Shown piece by piece: positions 35,460 through 43,787 of a stretch of DNA of 64,000 bases. The position numbers and the translations under genes are program-made. Every line of letters begins with the position of its first letter. Within the stretch, counting starts at the first letter, position 1. This DNA is from Streptomyces sp. NRRL S-646 (lineage in GTDB: Bacteria; Actinomycetota; Actinomycetes; Streptomycetales; Streptomycetaceae). The notes under the pieces are model-generated. The model was not told the DNA's origin, did no database searches, and saw nothing but the letters and a program-made list of their open reading frames with translations. Location of the stretch: NCBI RefSeq assembly GCF_000720765.1, contig NZ_JODC01000001.1, positions 310,001-374,000 of the forward strand. The letters are read 5' to 3'.

Positions 35460-35660
35460 GGGGGTTACTGTTCGAGGGGAAGCGAAGCGCGCCGAGCGGG
35501 ACGAGTGGTCGGTGCGGGCGCGCAGACGTCAGCCCCCGACGCGCGCGTCAAAGGCAAGTACGGCTGTCCGCAGCGTCCACGCCGGTTCCGTGTCCGCGAT
35601 GCGAGACCTGTCCGGAAAGTTATTGACCCACGTGGTGGACATCTGCTGAACTCCCGTGCC

Positions 35661-35738
35661 ATGAACCCGCGCGTGGACCTCACTCGGCGGCGCCACATCG
35701 ATCTGGCGCACGTCTCCAGCGCGTTTTGTTGTCGCTGA
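35661..35738 (+). CDS. Cys-containing leader peptide of the tauD operon (25 aa)
   Basis: ATG 35661, stop 35738. The peptide ends in LTRRRHIDLAHVSSAFCCR, a near-classical 'putative leader peptide' of Streptomyces with two adjacent Cys codons (TGT TGT) before the final Arg. A weak promoter TTGACC (35623-35628) with TGAACT 18 bases on would place the transcript start next to the ATG. The tauD gene begins 331 bases downstream. The intervening sequence is the conserved part of the duplicated region and includes a perfect hairpin at 35941-35961. Confidence 0.75.
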   Translation: MNPRVDLTRRRHIDLAHVSSAFCCR

Positions 35739-35977
35739 CCCGGTAAGTGGTCCCCGGCGGCAACCGGTGCGCACCGACGGCGCGCGTCGTGCGGATGCGG
35801 TCCGAAACGCCCGTAATGCAGCGTCGCCCTGTGGGATAGCCGTATCCGCCTCCTGGGCGATTGTTCCTCCGGCCTGATCTCTTCGCGCTGTCCGCACAGG
35901 CTGAGGTTCGCTCTCCCCTGCGTCGCCCTCGTACCGACTGCCCGATCTTCCGTTGATCGGGTCGCGAGTCGGCCGTT
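35703..35977 (+). repeat. Duplicated leader region, intact copy 2
   Basis: Counterpart of 35075-35252 in the same orientation. It consists of block 1 (35703-35807), about 96 bases absent from copy 1 (35808-35903), and block 2 (35904-35977). Conservation extends well past the leader stop codon, which suggests the untranslated part also has a function. Confidence 0.75.
35941..35961 (+). promoter_or_regulatory. Hairpin in the 5' untranslated region of the tauD operon
   Basis: Perfect 7-bp arms CCCGATC/GATCGGG around a TTCCGTT loop, between the leader ORF and tauD. A candidate attenuator or anti-terminator element; no U-tract is present. Confidence 0.4.
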
Positions 35978-36069
35978 CACTCACGCTCTCTGTTCTCTGC
36001 TCTCCGCTCCCAGCACGGAGCACCCAGTTCTCAGCTGCGCGCCCGCTTCCTCCCGAGAAGGACTCCCTC

Positions 36070-36966
36070 ATGCCCGTGTCCATCCGTAAGCTCACCAGCC
36101 GCATCGGGGCGGTCGTCGAGGGCGTCGACCCCGCGGCGCCGCCCGACCTCTCGACGGTCACGGCGCTGCGTGCCGCCCTCAACGAGCACAAGGCGATCGT
36201 CTTCGCTGACGTCGACCTCGACAACGCCGGTCAGGAGCGCGTGGCCGGGTGGTTCGGCGAACTCACCACCGCCCACCCGAACGTGCCGGCCGCCGACGGC
36301 ACGACGAATGTCCTCGCCGTCGACAGCACGACGTCCAAGGCCAACGAGTGGCACACGGACGTCACCTTCGTGGTCAACCCGCCGCAGCTCACCACGCTCC
36401 GGTCCATCGTGACCACGCCCTACGGCGGCCAGACTCTCATCGCCAACGCCGCCGCGGCCTACCGCGACCTGCCCGAACCGCTGCGCTCCCTCGCGGACAC
36501 GCTGCGCGTCGTGCACACCAACCAGTACGACTACGCCCGCCCCGCAGCCACGACGACGCAGCGACAGGAGTACGACCGGGCCTTCGTCTCGACGCCCTAC
36601 GAGGCCGAGCACCCGGTCGTGCGAGTCCATCCGCTCACTGGCGAACGCGGGCTGTTCATCGGTGGGTTCGCCAAGCGGATCGTCGGCCTGTCGAGCAGCG
36701 ACTCGGCCGATCTGCTGCGCATCCTCCAGTCGTATGTGACGCGTCCGGAGAACATCCTGAGCTGGACATGGTCCCCGAACCAGCTGCTGATCTTCGACAA
36801 CCGGATCACCCAGCACTACGCGGTGGACAACTACGACGACCACCCGCGCCGCCTCAACCGGGTGACGATCGCAGGAGAGGTGCCGACCGGTGTCGACGGC
36901 CGCCGCAGCGAGCAGCTCGTCGGCGATGCCTCGCACTACAGCAGCGTGCCGGCGGTGGCAGCATGA
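36070..36966 (+). CDS. tauD: Taurine/sulfonate dioxygenase (Fe(II)/2-oxoglutarate-dependent)
   Basis: 298 residues from ATG 36070, preceded by AAGGA. The iron ligands are His95 and Asp97 in ANEWHTDVTF and the distal His in RITQHYAVDNYDDHPR, with the 2-oxoglutarate Arg in RRLNRVTIAGE. This is the TauD family, which hydroxylates the carbon next to the sulfonate so that sulfite is released. The substrate may be taurine or another alkyl sulfonate or sulfate ester. Coupled to the downstream permease by ATGA. Confidence 0.9.
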   Translation: MPVSIRKLTSRIGAVVEGVDPAAPPDLSTVTALRAALNEHKAIVFADVDLDNAGQERVAGWFGELTTAHPNVPAADGTTNVLAVDSTTSKANEWHTDVTFVVNPPQLTTLRSIVTTPYGGQTLIANAAAAYRDLPEPLRSLADTLRVVHTNQYDYARPAATTTQRQEYDRAFVSTPYEAEHPVVRVHPLTGERGLFIGGFAKRIVGLSSSDSADLLRILQSYVTRPENILSWTWSPNQLLIFDNRITQHYAVDNYDDHPRRLNRVTIAGEVPTGVDGRRSEQLVGDASHYSSVPAVAA

Positions 36967-37856
36967 CCGAGCTCAGCCTCAAGGCGCCGCCCGTCACCAT
37001 GGACCCGGACGCCTCGACGACGAGCGGGCGGGAACGCGAGGTGTTCCTGCCTCGCGACGCCCGTCGCCGGACGTCGCTCAGCACACTCCGCGAGCGCCTG
37101 CGCTGGCCCCTGGGCATTTACACGACTCCGGTCGCGATCCTCATCGCCTGGGAGATCCTCGCCCGGGCCGGAGTGGTGTCGAAGACCTACGCTCCCGCGC
37201 CGACGTCGATCGTGAGGTCCGCCGCTGATCTGTGGCAACAGGGCGTCCTCGGACCGGACTTGGCCATCTCGCTGCAGCGGGCCGGCATCGGTCTCGCGAT
37301 CGGTCTGACGGTGGGCATCGTCAGCGGGGTGCTCGGCGGGCTGCTACGCAGCGGCGAGTACCTGTTCAACGGCCTGGTCCAGGTGCTGAACACGATCCCC
37401 CTCCTCGCGGTGCTGCCGCTGATGATCGTTTGGTTCGGCATCGACGAGCTCACGAAGGTGCTGCTGATCTCCTTCGGCGCCGGTGTCCCGATGTATCTCA
37501 ACCTGTTCGCCGCGATCCGGGGCGTCGACCAGCGGCTGATCGAGATGGCGCGCACGACGGGCGCGGGCACCTGGCGCCTGGTGACGCGCGTGCTGGTGCC
37601 CGGGGCCCTGCCCGGCTTCCTGGTCGGCCTCCGGTTCTCCCTCGCATACAGCGTCCTGGGCCTCGTCGCCGCCGAAACCGTCAACGCGGACAAGGGACTT
37701 GGCTTCCTCATCACCCAGGGGCAGACGTATCTCCAGACCAACCAGGTCTTCGTGGGGCTGGTGATCTACTCGCTCCTCGGTCTGCTCGCCGACCAGTTCG
37801 TCCGGGCTCTCGAGCGGGTGCTGCTGCGGTGGCGACCCAGTTATGAGGCGTCATGA
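36963..37856 (+). CDS. ABC transporter permease, sulfonate/taurine type
   Basis: 297 residues, about six membrane segments, SsuC/TauC family. PLLAVLPLMIVWFGIDELTK near residue 145 and the EAA loop LIEMARTTGAGTWRLVTRVLVPGALPG near residue 195 are clear. The N-terminal 50 residues are polar. ATG 36963 and the stop at 37856 both overlap neighbours, so tauD, permease and ATPase are one translational unit. Confidence 0.9.
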   Translation: MTELSLKAPPVTMDPDASTTSGREREVFLPRDARRRTSLSTLRERLRWPLGIYTTPVAILIAWEILARAGVVSKTYAPAPTSIVRSAADLWQQGVLGPDLAISLQRAGIGLAIGLTVGIVSGVLGGLLRSGEYLFNGLVQVLNTIPLLAVLPLMIVWFGIDELTKVLLISFGAGVPMYLNLFAAIRGVDQRLIEMARTTGAGTWRLVTRVLVPGALPGFLVGLRFSLAYSVLGLVAAETVNADKGLGFLITQGQTYLQTNQVFVGLVIYSLLGLLADQFVRALERVLLRWRPSYEAS

Positions 37857-38584
37857 GCAGCACGATTGCGACCGAGCCCCGTCGGCAGACCGGGGTCGTC
37901 GTCGAGCAGGTGGTCCGCCGGTTCAGTGACCGGGTGGTGCTCGACCACCTCGACCTCACCATCGCCGAGGAGGAGTTGGTGATCCTGCTCGGTCCTTCGG
38001 GCTGCGGCAAGAGCACCCTGCTGCGGCTGCTCGCCGGACTGGACCGGCCCGACGGCGGGCGCGTGGAGGTCCCGGCACGGCGTGCGATCGTCTTCCAGGC
38101 CGACCGGCTGCTGCCCTGGCAGCGTGTCCTGCGCAACGTCACGCTCGGCCTGCACGGACCCGACGCGGAGCAACGCGCCCGCGCCGTGCTCGCCGAGGTC
38201 GGACTCGCGGGCCGTGAGAAGGCATGGCCCAAGGAGCTCTCCGGCGGCGAGGCCCAGCGGGTGTCCCTCGCGCGGGCCCTGGTCTCGGAGCCCGAACTCG
38301 TGCTGCTCGACGAGCCGTTCGCCGCCCTTGACGCGATCACACGGCTGCGCATGCACGACCTCGTACGCGCACTGCGGACCAAGCATCAGGCGGCCATGCT
38401 GCTCGTCACCCACGACGTCGACGAGGCGATCGCCCTGGCGGACCGCATCGTCGTCATGAGCAACGGCCGCATCGGCACCTCGCACGAGGTGCACCTCACC
38501 GCCGCGGACCGCGAGGCGAGCGTCGCACGCGAAGAACTCCGCGCCCGGCTCCTTGAAGACCTCGGCTTGGCCGGCCAGCACTGA
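37853..38584 (+). CDS. ABC transporter ATPase, sulfonate type
   Basis: 243 residues. Walker A GPSGCGKSTLLRLLAG near residue 45, Q-loop VFQADRLLPWQRV, signature LSGGEAQRVSLARAL near residue 127 and Walker B VLLDEPFAALDAITRL, followed by THDVDEAIALADRIVVM. It is close to the ATPase at 28595 in length and motifs, so the two transporters look like diverged paralogs. Confidence 0.92.
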   Translation: MSSTIATEPRRQTGVVVEQVVRRFSDRVVLDHLDLTIAEEELVILLGPSGCGKSTLLRLLAGLDRPDGGRVEVPARRAIVFQADRLLPWQRVLRNVTLGLHGPDAEQRARAVLAEVGLAGREKAWPKELSGGEAQRVSLARALVSEPELVLLDEPFAALDAITRLRMHDLVRALRTKHQAAMLLVTHDVDEAIALADRIVVMSNGRIGTSHEVHLTAADREASVAREELRARLLEDLGLAGQH

Positions 38585-38627
38585 CCTGCTCGAACACCCT
38601 CACCCAGCACAGAAAGCACGACAACCC

Positions 38628-39686
38628 ATGCGAAAGAGAACCACGAGACTCATCGGCGCAGTCGGCTCGCTCGCTCTGGCGAGTACTCTCGTCGCCTGCG
38701 GAGGATCGTCGTCGGACACCGCCGCGCCGCTGAGCAACGCCGCCGACGCGAGCGACGCCAAGCACCCGGAGTGGAGCAAGTACACCTTCACCATCGGCGA
38801 CAACGGCGGTGACGGCAGCCAGGAACTGGCGAAGGCCACCGGCGTGTTCGACAACGCGCCCTACAAGGTGAAGTTCGCCCGCTTCACCTACGGTCCGCCG
38901 CTGGTACAGGCCGCCGCCTCGGGCGACATCGACCTGGGCAGCGTCGGCGACGTACCGCCGATCACCGGCGCCGCGAAGGAGTACGGCTTCAAGGTCGTCG
39001 CCGTCAACCGCTCGCTCACACCCACCCAGTCGAACGAGAACATCATCGTGCCGAAGGGCTCGCAGCTGAAGACGGCCGCCGACCTCAAGGGCAAGAAGAT
39101 CGCTGTCCCGCAGGGCAGTTCGGCCCACGGACTGGCCCTGAACGCGCTGAAGAGCGTCGGTCTCACCCCCAAGGACGTGAAGCTGGTCTTCCTCGATCCG
39201 GCGGCCGGTGCCACGGCGTTCAACACCGGGAAGGTGGACGCCTGGTCGATCTGGAACCCGCAGTCGGCGATCGCGGTCAAGAACGGCGCGCGGATCCTGG
39301 TGAAGGGCCTCCCGCCGATCGACCAGACGAGCAGTTACTACGTCGCGAGCGACACGTCGCTGAAGGACAAGACCAAGCGTGCGGCTCTGACGGACGTCCT
39401 GAAGAGGCTGTCGCGAGAGTTCGCCTGGGCGATCAAGAACCCCGACAAATACGCGCAGGCGCTGTCGAAGGAGCAGGGCATCCCGCTGGATGACGCCAAG
39501 GCGTCCCTGGCCGCCTACTCGAACCGGGTGACTCCGGTGGAGAAGGCGGACATCGAACTGGAGCAGAAGCTCGCCGACGCCTTCCTGGAGGCCGGTCAGA
39601 TCACCAAGAAGGTCGACGTCACGTCGATCGTCGACAACCTCCTCCCGGCCGGCTACGACAGCTCCAAGCTCAAGGTCACCTCATGA
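38628..39686 (+). CDS. ABC sulfonate-type solute-binding lipoprotein
   Basis: 352 residues from ATG 38628. Signal peptide RLIGAVGSLALASTLVAC with the lipobox Cys at about residue 24. SsuA fold: YTFTIGDNGGDGSQELAKA, VKFARFTYGPPLVQAAASGD, LGSVGDVPPITGAAKE, and the anion-binding helix LKGKKIAVPQGSSAHGLAL. Its stop overlaps the LLM monooxygenase start (ATGA). Confidence 0.9.
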   Translation: MRKRTTRLIGAVGSLALASTLVACGGSSSDTAAPLSNAADASDAKHPEWSKYTFTIGDNGGDGSQELAKATGVFDNAPYKVKFARFTYGPPLVQAAASGDIDLGSVGDVPPITGAAKEYGFKVVAVNRSLTPTQSNENIIVPKGSQLKTAADLKGKKIAVPQGSSAHGLALNALKSVGLTPKDVKLVFLDPAAGATAFNTGKVDAWSIWNPQSAIAVKNGARILVKGLPPIDQTSSYYVASDTSLKDKTKRAALTDVLKRLSREFAWAIKNPDKYAQALSKEQGIPLDDAKASLAAYSNRVTPVEKADIELEQKLADAFLEAGQITKKVDVTSIVDNLLPAGYDSSKLKVTS

Positions 39687-41011
39687 GCGCGGGACGGAGG
39701 AGGCTCCACCTCAACGCCTTCCTCATGGAAGCGGGCCACCACGAGGCGGCGTGGCGGCTCCCACACAGCAATCCCCGGGCCGACTTCGACCTGCGGCACT
39801 GGATCGAGCTGGCACAGCTCGCCGAGAGCGCCAAGTTCGACTCGCTGTTCCTCGCGGACGGCCCGGCCCTCATCGGCACCGGCGAGTTCCGGCCGCCCGG
39901 CCAGCTCGAGCCGCTGACGCTGCTCACCGCGTTGTCCCAGGCGACCAGCAGGATCGGCCTCATCGCGACCGTGTCGTCGACGTACAACGAGCCCTATGAC
40001 CTCGCCCGCCGGCTCGCGTCCGTCGACCATGTCAGCGGCGGCCGCGCCGGCTGGAACATCGTCACCTCGGCAGGCGCGGACGAGGCAGCCAACTTCGGCC
40101 TCAACAACCGCCCCGGCCACGCCGAGCGCTACGCCCGCGCCGACGAGTTCCTGAAGGTCGCCAAGGCGCTGTGGGACAGCTGGGAGTCCGAGGCCGTCGT
40201 GGCGGACCGGGCCACCGGACGGTACGCCGACCCCGTGCGGCTGCACCGGCTCGGCCACCAGGGCAGGTACTTCAAGGTGGCCGGCCCGCTCAACGTCGAG
40301 CGTCCGCCGCAGGGCTACCCACTGCTCGTCCAGGCCGGCTCCTCCGAGGACGGCAAGGACTTCGCGGCCCGCCACGCCGAGGCCATCTTCACCGCGCACA
40401 CGACCTACGAGCGCGCGGCCGGCTTCTACGCCGACATCAAGGCACGGACCACGGCCGCGGGGCGCAACCCGGACGGCGTCATCGTCCTGCCGGGCATCGT
40501 CCCGTACATCGGCTCGACCGAGGAGGAGGCCCGGACGCTTGCACAGCAGTTCGATGAGCTGCGCGTCCCGGAGTACGGGCTGCGTCAGCTGGCCGCCGTG
40601 TTCGAGACCGAGCCGTCGGCCTTCGAACTCGACCAGCAGCTACCGGAGTTCATCCTGGCGAGGCCGAAGCTGGAGGGCTCGCAGAGCCGTTCCGACCTGA
40701 TCATCGATCTCGCGGTGCGCGAGCAGCTGACGGTCCGGCAGATCATCTCCCGGCTCGGGGGCGGCCGCGGCCACTTCGAGTTCGTCGGCACACCCGAGCA
40801 GGTGGCGGACACGATCATCGCCTGGTTCGAGGGCGGTGCGGCAGACGGGTTCAACATCATGGCCCCCGCGCTCCCGTCGGGCCTTGCGGCCTTCGCCGAG
40901 CACGTGCTGCCGATCCTGCGCGGCAAGGGGTTGTTCCGCGAGGAGTACGAAGGCACCACCCTGCGTGAGCACTACGGGCTCCCGGTGCCCGCGAACCAGT
41001 TCCATGGCTGA
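39683..41011 (+). CDS. LLM-class flavin monooxygenase, NtaA/SnaA/DszA family
   Basis: 442 residues, the typical length of the two-component nitrilotriacetate/dibenzothiophene-sulfone/alkane-sulfone monooxygenases. MEAGHHEAAWRLPHSNP near the start, SRIGLIATVSSTYNEPYDLA near residue 95, the FMN-binding GRAGWNIVTSAGADEAANFG, FKVAGPLNVERPPQGYPLL and VQAGSSEDGKDFAARHAEAIFT are all family hallmarks. It needs FMNH2 from a separate reductase. It is the intact relative of the remnants at 24.4-24.9 kb. The next gene starts eight bases inside its 3' end. Confidence 0.92.
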   Translation: MSAGRRRLHLNAFLMEAGHHEAAWRLPHSNPRADFDLRHWIELAQLAESAKFDSLFLADGPALIGTGEFRPPGQLEPLTLLTALSQATSRIGLIATVSSTYNEPYDLARRLASVDHVSGGRAGWNIVTSAGADEAANFGLNNRPGHAERYARADEFLKVAKALWDSWESEAVVADRATGRYADPVRLHRLGHQGRYFKVAGPLNVERPPQGYPLLVQAGSSEDGKDFAARHAEAIFTAHTTYERAAGFYADIKARTTAAGRNPDGVIVLPGIVPYIGSTEEEARTLAQQFDELRVPEYGLRQLAAVFETEPSAFELDQQLPEFILARPKLEGSQSRSDLIIDLAVREQLTVRQIISRLGGGRGHFEFVGTPEQVADTIIAWFEGGAADGFNIMAPALPSGLAAFAEHVLPILRGKGLFREEYEGTTLREHYGLPVPANQFHG

Positions 41012-41828
41012 CCCGCTTTCCGGGCCTGATCCGCTTCCCACGGTCGGCCCGCTCGCGACTCCCGCCGCTTCCACTTCCCGGAGCGGCGGGAGTCCGCCCG
41101 CGCTGCGGGTCGAGGGCCTGCGCAAGACGTACCAGGACGGCTTCACCGCGGTGGCCGGGCTCGACCTGGAGATACCGGACGGCGCGTTCTTCGGGCTGCT
41201 CGGCCCGAACGGCGCCGGGAAGACCACGCTCATCGGCTCGGTGTGCAACATCGTGCGCCCCAACGCCGGCACCCTCTCCGTCTTCGGGCACGACCACCGC
41301 AGCCGTCAGGCCCGCAGACTGCTGGGCCTGGCCGCGCAGGAGATCAACGTCGACCGGTTCCTGTCCATCCGGCAGATCCTGGTCTACCACGCGGGATATC
41401 ACGGCATCGGCCGGAAGGCGGCCGCCCGGCGCGCGGACGAACTGCTCACCCTGTTCCGCCTCGATGACAAGGCCGACGTACGTGCTTACGAACTCTCCGG
41501 CGGCATGCAACGCCGCCTCGTCCTCGCGCGGGCCCTCATGCACCGTCCCCGCCTGCTCATCCTCGACGAGCCGACGGCCGGCGTCGACGTCGAACTGCGC
41601 TCGGAGATCTGGCGGGTAGTGAAGGGCCTCAACGCGGCGGGCACCACGGTCCTGCTGACCACGCACTACCTGGAGGAGGCGGAGACCTTGTGCGACGAGA
41701 TCGCGCTGCTGCGCGCGGGCCGGATCGTCGACCGCGGCTCCTCAGCCTCGCTGCGGGAGCGGTACGCGGCCCGGGACATCTCGGAGGTCTACGAACGGGT
41801 GATCACGGCAGAGGAGATGGCCTCGTGA
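41004..41828 (+). CDS. ABC-2 type export ATPase
   Basis: 274 residues from ATG 41004. Walker A GPNGAGKTTLIGSV near residue 77, signature YELSGGMQRRLVLARAL near residue 160, Walker B LLILDEPTAGVDVELRS and H-loop LTTHYLEEAETLCDEIALLR. The family exports drugs, polysaccharides or lipids. Its own permease partner directly downstream is truncated, so the exporter is probably non-functional unless it works with another permease. Confidence 0.9.
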   Translation: MADPLSGPDPLPTVGPLATPAASTSRSGGSPPALRVEGLRKTYQDGFTAVAGLDLEIPDGAFFGLLGPNGAGKTTLIGSVCNIVRPNAGTLSVFGHDHRSRQARRLLGLAAQEINVDRFLSIRQILVYHAGYHGIGRKAAARRADELLTLFRLDDKADVRAYELSGGMQRRLVLARALMHRPRLLILDEPTAGVDVELRSEIWRVVKGLNAAGTTVLLTTHYLEEAETLCDEIALLRAGRIVDRGSSASLRERYAARDISEVYERVITAEEMAS

Positions 41829-42133
41829 GCGGTACCGAGACGCCGGCCCTCCCGGCGTACGACGAGTCCTTCCGGGCGGAGCGCTCACCGTTCCTGTGGT
41901 TCCTGGAGCGCGAGGTCCTGCGGTTCCTCACGATCTGGCGCTACAGCGTCGTCGGTCCGGTGCTGTCGACGGTGCTGTTCGTCGTGGTCTTCGGATCGGC
42001 TCTCGGCTCGCACGTCGACACGATCGACGGCGTCGGCTACGGCAGCTTCATCGTGCAGATACGGGTGCGCAAAGGGATCTCCCAACGTGGATGGGGGAAC
42101 GAGCGGTTGAGCGTGCGACGGGCGGGTGCGTGA
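41825..42133 (+). pseudogene. ABC-2 type permease, truncated after the first membrane segment
   Basis: GTG 41825 overlaps the ATPase stop. About 78 residues are normal (SPFLWFLEREVLRFLTIWRY, VVGPVLSTVLFVVVFGSALG, GVGYGSFIVQ), then the sequence breaks near 42058 into a short unrelated tail ending at 42133. Family members have about 260 residues and six membrane segments, so roughly two thirds are missing. The break point lies 125 bases before the acyl-CoA ligase. Confidence 0.8.
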
Positions 42134-42183
42134 GCCTCCCGGGTGCTTGACCTGCCCCGGCCACGGACCGAGGATCATCAGTC

Positions 42184-43683
42184 ATGACGCAGGGACACGG
42201 CAGCACGGTTGACGGGGTGCTGCGGCGCAGCGCCCGACGCACCCCCGCGCGCACCGCGGTGGAGTACGGCGACCGCAGGTGGACGTACGAGGAACTCGAC
42301 GGGGCCGTCTCCCGCGCGGCAAGCGTCTTGCTTGAGCAGGGACTCGCTCCCGGCGACCGGGTCGGCGCCTACGGCCACAACTCGGACGCCTATCTGATCG
42401 GCTTCCTCGCCTGCGCCCGCGCGGGCCTCGTCCATGTGCCGGTCAACCAGAACCTGACCGGCGACGACCTCGCTTACATCGTCGGCCAGTCCGGCAGCTC
42501 GCTGGTCCTCACCGACCCCGACCTGGCCGGTCGACTCGCCGACGACGTACGGACGCTGCCCCTGCGCGACGCCGACGGTTCGCTGCTGGACCGCCTGGCT
42601 GCGGCCCCCGCATACGACGGACCCGAGCCGCGCACCGAGGACTTGGTGCAGTTGCTGTACACCTCAGGCACGACGGCCCTGCCCAAGGGCGCGATGATGA
42701 CGCACCGCGCCCTGGTGCACGAGTACCTGAGCGCGATCACCGCCCTTGACCTCAGCGCCGGCGACCGCCCCGTGCACTCCCTCCCGCTCTACCACTCCGC
42801 GCAGATGCACGTGTTCCTGCTGCCCTACCTCGCGGTCGGCGCCACGAACATCATCCTCGACGCCCCCGACGGCGACCGGCTCTTCGACCTCATCGAAACC
42901 GGCCGCGCGGACAGCCTGTTCGCCCCGCCCACGGTGTGGATCGGCCTGTCCAACCGCCCCGACTTCGCCACCCGCGACCTCGGCGGACTCCGCAAGGCCT
43001 ACTACGGCGCCTCGATCATGCCGGTGCCCGTTCTGGAGCGGCTGCGCGAACGACTCCCCAAGCTTGCTTTCTACAACTGCTTCGGCCAGAGCGAGATCGG
43101 CCCCCTGGCCACGGTCCTGGCACCCGACGAGCACAAGGGCCGCATGGACTCCTGCGGCCGCCCCGTCCTCTTCGTCGACGCCCGTGTGGTCGACGAGGAC
43201 GGCAAGGACGTCCCCGACGGCACACCCGGCGAAATCGTCTACCGCTCCCCGCAGTTGTGCGAGGGCTACTGGGACAAACCCGAGGAGACAGCCGACGCCT
43301 TCCGTGACGGCTGGTTCCACTCCGGCGACCTGGCGGTGCGGGACGCCCACGGCTACTACACGATCGTCGACCGAGTGAAGGACGTCATCAACTCCGGTGG
43401 CGTACTGGTCGCTTCACGCCAGGTCGAGGACGCCCTCTACACCCACGAGTCCGTCGCCGAGGTCGCCGTGATCGGCCTGCCCGACGAGCGGTGGATCGAG
43501 GCGGTCACCGCGGTCGTCGTCCCGCGCGGCGAGGTGACCGAGGACCAACTGATCGCCCACGCCCGGGAGAAGCTCCCTCACTTCAAGGCGCCGAAGCGGG
43601 TGGAGTTCGTCGCGGAGTTGCCCCGCAACGCCAGCGGAAAGATCCTCAAGAGGGAACTGCGGGACCGGTTCGCCGGCCAGTAG
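42184..43683 (+). CDS. Acyl-CoA synthetase (AMP-binding family)
   Basis: 499 residues. LLYTSGTTALPKGAMMTH near residue 157, YNCFGQSEIGPLATVL near residue 297, GDLAVRDAHGYYTIVDRVKD near residue 380 and the catalytic Lys in ASGKILKRELRDRF at the end. It activates an acyl substrate to the CoA thioester. ATG 42184 follows GAGGATCATC. Convergent with paaK, separated by a dispersed intergenic repeat. Substrate unknown. Confidence 0.92.
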   Translation: MTQGHGSTVDGVLRRSARRTPARTAVEYGDRRWTYEELDGAVSRAASVLLEQGLAPGDRVGAYGHNSDAYLIGFLACARAGLVHVPVNQNLTGDDLAYIVGQSGSSLVLTDPDLAGRLADDVRTLPLRDADGSLLDRLAAAPAYDGPEPRTEDLVQLLYTSGTTALPKGAMMTHRALVHEYLSAITALDLSAGDRPVHSLPLYHSAQMHVFLLPYLAVGATNIILDAPDGDRLFDLIETGRADSLFAPPTVWIGLSNRPDFATRDLGGLRKAYYGASIMPVPVLERLRERLPKLAFYNCFGQSEIGPLATVLAPDEHKGRMDSCGRPVLFVDARVVDEDGKDVPDGTPGEIVYRSPQLCEGYWDKPEETADAFRDGWFHSGDLAVRDAHGYYTIVDRVKDVINSGGVLVASRQVEDALYTHESVAEVAVIGLPDERWIEAVTAVVVPRGEVTEDQLIAHAREKLPHFKAPKRVEFVAELPRNASGKILKRELRDRFAGQ

Positions 43684-43693
43684 GCGACCGAAC

Positions 43694-43760
43694 GGGCGCG
43701 GGGCTGTATCGATGTGCGGCTCCACCGCGCGGGCGCGACCGGCCCCCTCCGACCCGCGGG
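43694..43760 (+). repeat. Dispersed intergenic repeat, copy A
   Basis: Begins GGGCGCGGGGCTGTATCGAT, then a TGTGCGGCTCC stretch and GGGCGCGACCGGCCCCC. Related copies lie at 53909-53973 (inverted) and 62720-62785. All three follow the 3' end of a gene. The CG-rich self-complementary core can form a hairpin, so it may serve as a terminator between the convergent ligase and paaK. Confidence 0.65.
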
Positions 43761-43787
43761 CCATTCATCGTGCTTCCCGCGGAGCAC

